Shown here: piece by piece, positions 1-5,548 of the stretch
How the letters are laid out: the number at the start of each line of letters is the position of its first letter
Numbering within the stretch: the first letter of the stretch is position 1
Source of the DNA: Segetibacter sp.
GTDB lineage: Bacteria; Bacteroidota; Bacteroidia; Chitinophagales; Chitinophagaceae
NCBI GenBank assembly: GCA_030146445.1
Contig: JASLBT010000232.1
Span: 1-6,349 of the forward strand
Length of the DNA stretch: 6,349 bases
Direction: 5' to 3'
Position numbers and translations under genes: made by a program
Notes under the pieces: model-generated
Database searches by the model: none
What the model was told of the DNA's origin: nothing
The model's input: only the letters and a program-made list of their open reading frames with translations

Positions 1-230
1 AAAAAAATAGCTTCAGCTAACCGCCTTTGATTAACAATCAACATAAGCCCACGTGCCATGGTTCATAAATCAGTACTATTGCAACATCCGGCATCGTCTT
101 TCACATCCGCCCTCTGCCGGTTAAATTACTTTTACCTACAACGAATTTTTATATCTTTTCTTAACCAAAAGCAATCAACCTGGAACGGGTAAGGCACGTA
201 CCTGGTATCAGGTTAACTGAAATGTAGTTG
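1..230. other. Noncoding stretch at the window edge
   Basis: No convincing gene is present. The longest ATG-initiated frame on the plus strand (58-192, 44 codons) has no protein-like pattern. Three very short dyads are visible: TAGCT/AGCTA at 8-12 and 15-19 beside an A7 run, TTGATT/AATCAA at 27-32 and 36-41, and ACCTG/CAGGT at 200-204 and 209-213. None is long enough to call a terminator or operator with confidence. The region could contain the distal end of a neighbouring gene's regulatory sequence lying left of the window, which cannot be seen. Confidence 0.5.
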
Positions 231-342
231 TTTGGGCGTGCCCCCCAACTTGGGTTGGGGGTCGGGCTTTGCGTTGCAAGTCCTCGTCCCCCCAAAGCAT
301 TGGGGGCCTGCGGGCTTTTCACTGCAATCCCATCACGCTAAC
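231..342 (+). repeat. Double-hairpin, GC-rich interspersed repeat element (Bacteroidota type)
   Basis: The segment has a clear internal plan. GCGTG at 236-240 can pair with CACGC at 334-338, closing the whole unit. Inside are two strong hairpins: CCCCCAAC (242-249) with GTTGGGGG (254-261) around a 4-nt loop, and CCCCCAA (289-295) with TTGGGGG (300-306) around a 4-nt loop. Each hairpin is followed by a copy of the same linker, CGGGCTTT-N-C-N2-TGCAA-N2-CC, at 263-283 and 311-331, so the unit is an internal duplication of hairpin plus linker. I recall similar 'GGGCGT...CGGGCTTT...CAATCC...ACGC' elements scattered between genes in Bacteroidota genomes, but I cannot run a search here. A frame reads through it (232-486) but is an artefact of this structure. 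The strand given is the one on which the motif is written. Whether it is transcribed, a REP-like element or a mobile unit is unknown. Confidence 0.7.
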
Positions 343-373
343 ACATATTTTATTCTTAACCTATCACTAATAG

Positions 374-407
374 ATTGTGCCGGCAATTATTTTCGCCCGG
401 GCACAAT
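374..407. promoter_or_regulatory. Inverted repeat upstream of the SRPBCC gene
   Basis: ATTGTGCC at 374-381 and GGCACAAT at 400-407 are exact 8-base reverse complements separated by 18 bases, about 50 bases before the start codon at 458. It could be a pair of regulator half-sites or an RNA hairpin in the leader. No U-run follows, so it is not a terminator. No good -33/-7 promoter pair of the Bacteroidota type was found between 342 and 457, so the gene's promoter is not located. Confidence 0.3.
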
Positions 408-457
408 TGATAACACCGCGGTAATAGCCTTTCGCTTAAACGCCCTAAAACGAACAT

Positions 458-892
458 ATGAAATATACGAACGAGATTGGGATTGATCTTCCCGTTCACC
501 GGGTAATAGAGATTTTCGAAAACCCCGAAAATTTTCCTCGTTGGCAGCCTGGTCTGATCAGCTTTAAAAGCTTGAGTGGAACTCCCGGCCAGGTAGGTGC
601 AAAATCGTTATTGAAATATAAGATCGGGAAAAGGGAAATAGAGATGATCGAGACCATTACAAAACGAAACCTGCCCCAGGAATTTACGGGCACGTATGAG
701 GCAAAAGGGGTTTTTAACAAGGTATGCAATAAATTTATCCCCCTTTCAGAGAACCGCACCCGTTGGATAGCAGAGACCGAATTTCGGTTTACCGGCTTTA
801 TGAGACTGATTGGCTGGCTTATGCCCGGGAGTTTTAAAAAACAATCTAAAAAGTTTATGACCGACTTCAAGGTCTTTGCAGAAAGCGCTTAA
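458..892 (+). CDS. SRPBCC (START/Bet v1-like) family protein
   Basis: The 144-residue product has the size and pattern of the SRPBCC superfamily, close to the polyketide cyclase/dehydrase group (PF10604-like). It opens with a beta strand (MKYTNEIGIDLP), then a short helix with the typical 'hxxIFENPENFPRWQPG' stretch (Trp29, Pro31, Gly32), several alternating beta strands through about residue 110, and a long C-terminal helix (about 112-142). This fold makes a deep hydrophobic pocket that binds lipids or other small hydrophobic ligands; the ligand here is unknown. No signal peptide or membrane segment is seen, so it is probably cytoplasmic. The ATG at 458 is chosen because the fold begins directly after it. 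No Shine-Dalgarno is evident, which is normal for Bacteroidota. It ends in a tandem stop (TAATAA, 890-895). The next gene starts 128 bases downstream, so it appears monocistronic. Confidence 0.85.
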   Translation: MKYTNEIGIDLPVHRVIEIFENPENFPRWQPGLISFKSLSGTPGQVGAKSLLKYKIGKREIEMIETITKRNLPQEFTGTYEAKGVFNKVCNKFIPLSENRTRWIAETEFRFTGFMRLIGWLMPGSFKKQSKKFMTDFKVFAESA

Positions 893-946
893 TAATCAGC
901 ACGTTATTCAGTTTAGCATAGCATTCCAGATGTAAAAAAACTTTTA

Positions 947-974
947 TTAACGTAGTTAAATTCTGTTAATTTTA
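947..974 (+). promoter_or_regulatory. Possible promoter of the large secreted-protein gene
   Basis: The AT-rich gap 893-1020 contains TAATTTTA at 967-974, which matches 7 of 8 positions of the Bacteroidota -7 box TANNTTTG. TTA at 947-949, 17 bases upstream, stands in for the usual -33 TTG. This would give a leader of roughly 40 bases before the ATG at 1021. A small dyad, TTAAC/GTTAA at 947-951 and 955-959, overlaps the putative -33 region, and a second GTTAAT lies at 965-970. The match is imperfect and could be chance in AT-rich DNA. Confidence 0.3.
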
Positions 975-1020
975 TAGACCCTACACTTTAGCATTCTCAA
1001 TTTCCGGAATCCTGCGATAA

Positions 1021-3192
1021 ATGAACGACAAGAGATCATATGCTGGCCTTTTCATACTCTTCATGATATCGGGGATGCTATCCACCGCATACGCTCAGCC
1101 CGGCAACTGCCCCCCAAACATAGGTTTTGAGGATGGATCTTTTAGCCAATGGGAATGCACATCGGGAAAGGTGACCGGAACAGGTTTAATTGACGTATCA
1201 ACGCTTGGCGCAATCCCCAATGTGCACACCATCTCTGACAACAATGCCGCGCAGCCCCTTGATCCGTATGGCAAGTTTCCAGTGAACTGCCCAAATGGAA
1301 GCCGGTATTCAATCCGCCTCGGAAATGACCTGAACGGGGCGCAGGCGGAGCGGGTTAGCTATACCTTCGACATTCCTGCAAACATGAATGATTACAGCAT
1401 TATTTACAATTATGCCGTTGTTTTTCAGAATCCTAACCACGCAGAATTTCAGCAGCCCAGGTTTACGTCCCGTGTTTTTGATGTTACCTCCAATGAATAT
1501 GTCAGCTGCGGATCCTTTGAATTCGTTGCCTCGTCCAGTCTGCTGGGATTTCAACAATCAAGCCTGGGCCAAAACGTATTTTATAAGCCGTGGTCGCCAA
1601 TCACGATCAACCTTAACGGTTATGCAGGCAAAACGATCCGGCTGGAATTTACCAACAATGATTGTACACTCGGGGGTCACTTCGGTTATGCTTATCTTGA
1701 TGTGAATGAGAATTGTAGTTCACCTATCTCAGGCAACATTTATTGTAACGGTGCCGACTCTGTACGACTGAAAGCACCGTTCGGCTTCCAGCGATACCGT
1801 TGGTTTAATGAGGATTTCTCAGAGGTGCTCGGAACGGCAAATACTTTGCTGGTTTCACCGCCACCGCCGCCAAATACCGCTTACGGACTCGAAATTATTC
1901 CCTATCCCAACCTCGGCTGTAAGGATACGCTTTATTCGACCGTTGTACTTTCACCTGAGTCCTTTGCTTTTCGGGTTCAGGACACCGTGGAGGGGTGTGC
2001 TTTCACCAGTGTTGATCTCACCGCTGCATCGTTAACGGCCGGCAGCTCGCCGGGATTAAAGTACTCGTATTTCCAGGACTACTCCGAAACCGACTATCTT
2101 CCCAATCCAAAGGCGGTTAAAGTAAGTGGTACTTATTTCATCAAAGCCGTCAACGCCACCGGCTGCAACGACATCAGGCCCGTTACCGTTGTTATTCGAA
2201 ATCCTCCCGCACTGTCGGTCAAGAATCCCTTGGAAGCATGTTCTCCCGGTACCGTCGACCTCACGTCAGGGGCTATCACTACAGGAAGCGATCCAGGACT
2301 TACTTTTTCCTATTGGAGAGACTCAACTGCGAATATGAGGTTACCCAACCCCGACGCAATTGATCAGAATGGCACGTACTATATCAAAGCGCAAAATTCG
2401 ATTGGATGCCATGTCACAAAACCCGTTCAGGTGAGTATAGCTAAAATGAACGTGGTAAACCAGACCGCCTGTGGCAATGTAGACCTCACCGTAAGAGAAG
2501 TTACAGCAACCAGTACACCGGGACTAACCTACACTTACTTCACCAATGTTGGGGCAACAGATGTATTAACCGATCCAAAAAAGGTAACAACAACAGGAAC
2601 CTACTACATTAAAGGCACCAATACCGCCGGGTGCTCAATCGTAAAGCCGGTACAGGTCACCGTCAATCCGTTGCCAATTATCAACATCACCGATCCTGCC
2701 CCCGTTGTGTTCCCTTCAACCGTGAATCTATCCGGCTCGTTCCCTAATGCCGCCGGGGTCGAATATACAGTTTGGAGCAATGCCAGCGCCACAACATCGG
2801 CTGTACAACCCTTCGCGATCGGTTCTTCCGGAACCTTTTATATCAGGGCACGAAACCAATTTGGCTGCCAGTCTACCCAACCGGTAACGGTGGTTATATT
2901 GCCGCCGCTTGTACCTAAAGTCGTTGCTCCTAATGCATTCTCACCAAACAATGATGGGGTAAACGATGTTTTTCGACCTGCAATCGATGGACAGATCGTT
3001 CAATACCAGCTCAGGATCATGAACAGGTATGGCCAGGAGGTTTTTAACACCCCGGAAATAACACGTTATTGGAACGGAAACCTTAATGGCAAACCGCTCC
3101 CTGTGGGAACTTACTATTGGATCTTTGAGGGTACTGATCTATACCGCAAAACAAAAGTTACCCAATCGGGAGCCGTTACTTTGCTGCGTTAA
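1021..3192 (+). CDS. Exported modular protein with Ig-like repeats and type B T9SS C-terminal sorting domain
   Basis: The 723-residue product begins with a signal peptide (basic N-terminus, hydrophobic core 8-20, likely cleavage after Ala-Tyr-Ala at 23-25). Residues about 29-232 form an N-terminal domain opening with 'NIGFEDGSFSQWEC' and ending 'GHFGYAYLDVNENC', a pattern seen in jelly-roll, lectin-like beta-sandwich domains of Bacteroidota adhesins; no ligand can be assigned. Residues about 236-313 are a first Ig/PKD-like module (YRWF motif, then a Pro5 run at 280-284). Four more modules follow at about 317-396, 397-475, 476-552 and 553-632, sharing 'VDLT...PGL.YSYF' and 'GTYYIKA.N..GC...PVQV'. 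Residues 633-723 are the gliding-motility-associated C-terminal domain (CHU_C, PF13585; TIGR04131), with PNAFSPNNDGVNDVF at 637-651, then 'RIMNRYGQEVF', 'WNGNLNGKPLPVGTYYW' and a basic end. This domain directs secretion through the type IX system. The protein is therefore probably a cell-surface or released adhesin-like factor; that role is inferred. The upstream gap suggests its own transcription unit. Confidence 0.9.
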   Translation: MNDKRSYAGLFILFMISGMLSTAYAQPGNCPPNIGFEDGSFSQWECTSGKVTGTGLIDVSTLGAIPNVHTISDNNAAQPLDPYGKFPVNCPNGSRYSIRLGNDLNGAQAERVSYTFDIPANMNDYSIIYNYAVVFQNPNHAEFQQPRFTSRVFDVTSNEYVSCGSFEFVASSSLLGFQQSSLGQNVFYKPWSPITINLNGYAGKTIRLEFTNNDCTLGGHFGYAYLDVNENCSSPISGNIYCNGADSVRLKAPFGFQRYRWFNEDFSEVLGTANTLLVSPPPPPNTAYGLEIIPYPNLGCKDTLYSTVVLSPESFAFRVQDTVEGCAFTSVDLTAASLTAGSSPGLKYSYFQDYSETDYLPNPKAVKVSGTYFIKAVNATGCNDIRPVTVVIRNPPALSVKNPLEACSPGTVDLTSGAITTGSDPGLTFSYWRDSTANMRLPNPDAIDQNGTYYIKAQNSIGCHVTKPVQVSIAKMNVVNQTACGNVDLTVREVTATSTPGLTYTYFTNVGATDVLTDPKKVTTTGTYYIKGTNTAGCSIVKPVQVTVNPLPIINITDPAPVVFPSTVNLSGSFPNAAGVEYTVWSNASATTSAVQPFAIGSSGTFYIRARNQFGCQSTQPVTVVILPPLVPKVVAPNAFSPNNDGVNDVFRPAIDGQIVQYQLRIMNRYGQEVFNTPEITRYWNGNLNGKPLPVGTYYWIFEGTDLYRKTKVTQSGAVTLLR
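1969..2916 (+). repeat. Four tandem Ig-like module repeats within the secreted protein
   Basis: Modules of 77-80 codons lie at about 1969-2208, 2209-2445, 2446-2676 and 2677-2916. The first three are close at protein level: Cys, then VDLT, an 'SPGL-Y-Y' or 'DPGL' strand, 'LPNP' or 'LTDP', 'GTYYIK', and 'GC' before the final strand. Cysteine pairs sit at 326/382, 407/463 and 484/538, spaced 54-56 residues, which would suit a disulfide joining the first and last parts of each module. The fourth module has diverged: it keeps Cys616 and 'GTFYIRARN' but lacks the first cysteine and the PGL motif. The earlier module at 236-313 also has a pair (Cys242/Cys300). At DNA level the copies are well diverged, so the array is old rather than a recent expansion. 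Confidence 0.75.
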
Positions 3193-3319
3193 TTGGCAGC
3201 TGGCTGTAAAAGAGCATACTTATCCCCCAAGGCGGTGTCAAAAAATATGCGAAACCGAGCCATACTATCGTAACAGGCACCGCAATAGTAATCGTAAACA
3301 AATAACCCTGCGAACCGGA
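3193..3319. other. Convergent intergenic gap; weak dyad, no clear terminator
   Basis: This 127-base gap separates the 3' ends of the secreted-protein gene and the nucleotidase gene, so transcription from both sides must end around here. The only inverted repeat I see is TACTAT (3263-3268) with ATAGTA (3285-3290), a 6-bp AT-rich stem with a 16-base loop and no T-run on either side. It is a poor candidate for an intrinsic terminator. Ending could be Rho-dependent or rely on a structure I cannot fold by eye. Confidence 0.4.
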
Positions 3320-4864
3320 TTACTTCTTCTTTAAGTATTTAACAACTGCAAGCCTGAGGTCGGATTTTGGACTATCTGCAGCCGTTTCCGGATCGTACAC
3401 CTTTAAAATGTCTGGATTGTCTTTGGTTAGAAAGCTAAGATTTGTCTCTGCGCCAGTCAGCAGGAATTCTGACATGGCTACCCGGTAGGTCCGGTAAACA
3501 TCAAGGGGTTGGTTCCCCACTTTCCAGCTACTAGTGCCGGCATTATAGCTCACTGGCTGAGCTTGCAGGTAACCACCAAGATTTACATTGTTCCTTCCAA
3601 CCTCTAAAATCCTTTGCAATAATATTCCTTTCATATCCACTTCCCTGATGCCGCCGCCAAATGGAAGTGTGCGGATGATGTCGTACTGAGTTATGGGAGG
3701 CTGCAGGATGTCGTCTACCCTGATTGATCCTGAATTCATCAGTACTATGTCGGCGCGAGGACAAGCATCTGCCATCGCCGCCGTAATGAGGCCGGTCAAA
3801 TTGGTTGGATGCTTACGAACTTCCGTTTCTCTTCCATCGAGCGGTGCTGTATTTTGGAGAATCACCTCTCTGGCATTAAAGCCCAACGACGCATAGTTGC
3901 TATCGGCAATTCGCACCCATTTTTGCACCACATCATTGGTGTTCCGGTCAAGCCCAAATGTTTCATTAAGATATTTAAGTTCCGGCTTTACGTCTGTCTG
4001 CCGCTTTCTCTTGTTTATCTGAAGCTTTAACACGTAAGCCGACTTAGCATTAGCATGTGCTTTGGTAATGTATACGTTCCCGGCTTTCTCCAACCGCATG
4101 TCGTGTTCATGTCCGCCAAGTATAGCAGCAAGGCCTGGGATTTCTTTAGCAAGCCGGATGTCGTCTTCTATGAGTTGATGTGTGATCGCCACTACTGCAT
4201 CCACCGAATCTTTTAAGTTGTTATATAAAGACCTGGCCGTTGTAATTGGGTCTGTGTAGGTAACGTGGTTAGCTTTATTAAAAGGAAGTGTTAGCCCGAT
4301 TAACCCAACCCTGGCTGTTGTGCCATCATTATCTCTAACGGTCAGTACAAAACTTTGTGGGAAAGGAGGTGCATTTGTAATATTCGTTTTTTCGAATGGC
4401 AGGGTCTGTCCTTTTACCACGTGAAAGGTATTCGATGCAATCCATTGAAAACCCGATTCATTGATCCGGTCCTGTAACTCTACTTCGTTGATATCAAATT
4501 CGTGATTGCCAAATACGACGAAATCCATGCCTGCGGCATTCATGGCGTCAACCATTTGCCTTCCACGAATTTTTTTTCCTTCATACGATAAACTATTATA
4601 AACTGAAGGGCTTAAAAAGTCGCCTGCCATTACGAGAAATGTGTTGGGATTCGTTTGCTTGTATTGCTTCTTCAATGTCGCAACCCTCGCCATTCCACCT
4701 TCTTTGCCGGCAGCAAGCGGAGCAATTTCGTATACATCGTTCACCTGCAGAAGCACCACTTCGATCTTGCCATCATCCTGTGTACCTGCTACTCTCCTCG
4801 AACTGGTGCAGGAGAACGCCGTAGCCATAATCAATAAATACGTCAACCTGAAATACTGCTTCAT
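3320..4864 (-). CDS. 5'-nucleotidase/metallophosphatase family lipoprotein
   Basis: The 514-residue product starts MKQYFRLTYLL and has a lipoprotein signal with lipobox Ala-Phe-Ser-Cys, Cys19 being the lipidated residue. The following 'TSSRR' is not acidic, so a surface-export signal is unlikely and a periplasm-facing lipoprotein is inferred. Residues about 34-290 are the calcineurin-like metallophosphatase domain (PF00149): NDVY at 42-45, GD at 81-82, GNHEFD at 119-124, His229, and GGHEH at 250-254. Aligned by motif with E. coli UshA, Asp43, Asp82, Asn120, His229, His252 and His254 are metal ligands and His121/Asp124 the catalytic pair; the usual DxH histidine is Tyr45. Residues about 330-490 are the C-terminal substrate-binding domain (PF02872), with 'NSGSIR', 'LPFGGGI' and 'GGYLQ'. 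The family hydrolyses nucleotides or nucleotide sugars to recover nucleosides and phosphate; the actual substrate is unknown. The ATG at 4864 is preferred over an upstream TTG at 4885 because the signal peptide begins there. Confidence 0.9.
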   Translation of the reverse strand: MKQYFRLTYLLIMATAFSCTSSRRVAGTQDDGKIEVVLLQVNDVYEIAPLAAGKEGGMARVATLKKQYKQTNPNTFLVMAGDFLSPSVYNSLSYEGKKIRGRQMVDAMNAAGMDFVVFGNHEFDINEVELQDRINESGFQWIASNTFHVVKGQTLPFEKTNITNAPPFPQSFVLTVRDNDGTTARVGLIGLTLPFNKANHVTYTDPITTARSLYNNLKDSVDAVVAITHQLIEDDIRLAKEIPGLAAILGGHEHDMRLEKAGNVYITKAHANAKSAYVLKLQINKRKRQTDVKPELKYLNETFGLDRNTNDVVQKWVRIADSNYASLGFNAREVILQNTAPLDGRETEVRKHPTNLTGLITAAMADACPRADIVLMNSGSIRVDDILQPPITQYDIIRTLPFGGGIREVDMKGILLQRILEVGRNNVNLGGYLQAQPVSYNAGTSSWKVGNQPLDVYRTYRVAMSEFLLTGAETNLSFLTKDNPDILKVYDPETAADSPKSDLRLAVVKYLKKK

Positions 4865-4940
4865 AAAAACGGTTATAGCGGGCAAGTTAAAAAGTATTTG
4901 ATCAAAACATAAGCATCTTCATGTGCTGTTTCGATAAGCC

Positions 4941-5022
4941 GAAAAGCTTTTCTTCAATGGGATTGTGCATTCTGCGCAATTACTGGGCAGCACAGTGCAA
5001 CGATTGTCGGCAACATAGCTAT
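4941..5022. promoter_or_regulatory. Cluster of dyads upstream of the nucleotidase gene
   Basis: Within 82 bases are four dyads: a perfect 12-base palindrome GAAAAGCTTTTC (4941-4952); ATTGTGC (4962-4968) facing GCGCAAT (4974-4980) with one G-T mismatch; GCAC-A-GTGC (4990-4998); and ATAGCTAT (5015-5022). They lie 77-158 bases upstream of the minus-strand ATG at 4864, where regulator binding sites or leader structures would be expected. Closer to that gene, the minus strand reads TATGTTTTG (4911-4903), which resembles the Bacteroidota -7 box but with one base too many, so the promoter itself is uncertain. No known operator is recognised. Confidence 0.3.
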
Positions 5023-5161
5023 AATAGCCTCAAGTGATGACCGTTCTTGTGTGTCGTTTAGTTGATAAACTCTCTTTTGAAACCACAAATCAAGCAAGCA
5101 TATTGAGCATCATTGCCTGCCCGTTACGCAGTTACCGGGTACACACAAATGCACTTTGGTA

Positions 5162-5314
5162 TCAAATCGGTTTGAGAACTGACAGAAGCTTTGAGTTGAA
5201 GACCGAAGATGCCCTTGCTTTGTCGATAAAGTGCTCCCGAACGATCGGGACGATGATGCCATAGAAAACCAATGCGCGTAGCCAATAAATCAATCGAAAA
5301 AGATGTGTGTACAT
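5162..5314 (-). CDS. Possible small membrane protein, 50 residues, function unknown
   Basis: On the minus strand an ATG at 5314, nine bases after an in-frame stop, opens a 50-codon frame ending in TGA at 5164-5162. The product begins MYTHLFRLIYWLRALVFYG, continues with IIVPIV, and then turns charged (REHFIDKARA). Residues about 5-25 could form one membrane-spanning or amphipathic helix, with a basic and polar tail. Its composition is more protein-like than the longer frames overlapping it on either strand. A purine-rich run lies upstream on the same strand but about 18-30 bases away, too far for a normal ribosome binding site. It lies between divergent genes with no obvious partner. No family is recognised, and it may be a chance frame in noncoding DNA. 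Confidence 0.22.
   Translation of the reverse strand: MYTHLFRLIYWLRALVFYGIIVPIVREHFIDKARASSVFNSKLLSVLKPI
5235..5250. repeat. Short perfect hairpin TCCCGA/TCGGGA
   Basis: TCCCGA at 5235-5240 and TCGGGA at 5245-5250 form a 6-bp perfect stem with an ACGA tetraloop. There is no T-run on either side, so it is not a standard terminator. It falls within the small minus-strand frame described at 5162-5314, which counts slightly against that frame being coding. A second hairpin of similar base content occurs about 100 bases further on (5348-5370). Confidence 0.35.
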
Positions 5315-5347
5315 GGTTGGTTACGCACCGGCGGCCCTCCCACTCCC

Positions 5348-5370
5348 GTCCGAACACGGTACATTCGGGC
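5348..5370. repeat. Hairpin GTCCGAA/TTCGGGC
   Basis: GTCCGAA at 5348-5354 can pair with TTCGGGC at 5364-5370, with one G-T pair and a 9-base loop. It lies in the most GC-rich part of an otherwise AT-leaning intergenic stretch (about 5315-5375). It has no T-run and no recognised RNA family. Confidence 0.3.
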
Positions 5371-5503
5371 GCTTGCACTGCATAGTTAAACCAATCAATA
5401 CCAGCACAATGCTTCAACTACACAAACTACAAATACCATTGACTAGATTATACCCAGGTTATCCCTTGTGTCCTTTAGTGCTCTTTCATCATTGAAACGA
5501 GCA

Positions 5504-5532
5504 CTGTACCAATCAACCGCATCATAACTTTG
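5504..5532 (+). promoter_or_regulatory. Bacteroidota-type promoter of the methyltransferase gene
   Basis: TAACTTTG at 5525-5532 is a perfect match to the Bacteroidota -7 consensus TANNTTTG. CTG at 5504-5506, 18 bases upstream, is a two-of-three match to the -33 TTG; a true TTG (5492-5494) lies too far away (30-base gap). Transcription would start near 5538-5540, giving a leader of about 10 bases before the ATG at 5549. A GGGAG run (5532-5536) lies 12 bases before the ATG, too far and too close to the start of the message to act as a normal ribosome binding site. Confidence 0.5.
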
Positions 5533-5548
5533 GGAGTAATTCTCGCTC

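Larger units (their letters stand above)
4865..5548. other. 684-base intergenic stretch between divergent genes
   Basis: Apart from the dyad cluster, two hairpins, the 50-codon frame and the promoter listed separately, no gene or RNA family is recognised. Several open frames of 60-97 codons exist on both strands but overlap each other and have unprotein-like composition. The stretch is unusually long for a divergent promoter region in a compact genome, which leaves room for a small RNA, a decayed gene or a long regulatory region; the sequence does not decide between these. Confidence 0.5.

Noticed and set aside
1..20. Minus-strand terminator (AGCT dyad followed by seven T)
   Set aside because: The stem is only 4-5 bp with a 2-4 base loop, and no minus-strand gene ends nearby on its right; it is also cut by the window edge.
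58..192. 44-codon plus-strand frame
   Set aside because: No protein-like pattern, no ribosome binding site or promoter, and it lies in noncoding DNA; length is within chance expectation.
232..486. 84-codon plus-strand frame across the structured element
   Set aside because: Its first third is the translated double hairpin (Pro/Gly/Trp-rich), it runs into the SRPBCC gene in another frame, and it resembles no protein.
496..870. 124-codon minus-strand frame opposite the SRPBCC gene
   Set aside because: It is the antisense shadow of a gene with a clear conserved fold and has no recognisable features of its own.
4865..4885. Upstream TTG start extending the nucleotidase by seven residues
   Set aside because: It would put a non-basic heptapeptide before a normal lipoprotein signal that starts with MKQ at the ATG at 4864.
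5337..5390. Fragment resembling the 5S rRNA 'CCCGAACACGG' loop region
   Set aside because: Only about 10 bases resemble it; the rest does not fit a 5S rRNA and no flanking rRNA is present.
5124..5417. 97-codon minus-strand frame
   Set aside because: Composition is not protein-like (scattered Cys, Trp and His, no hydrophobic periodicity), and it overlaps a more plausible 50-codon frame and an opposite-strand frame at 5034-5264 that is equally unconvincing.
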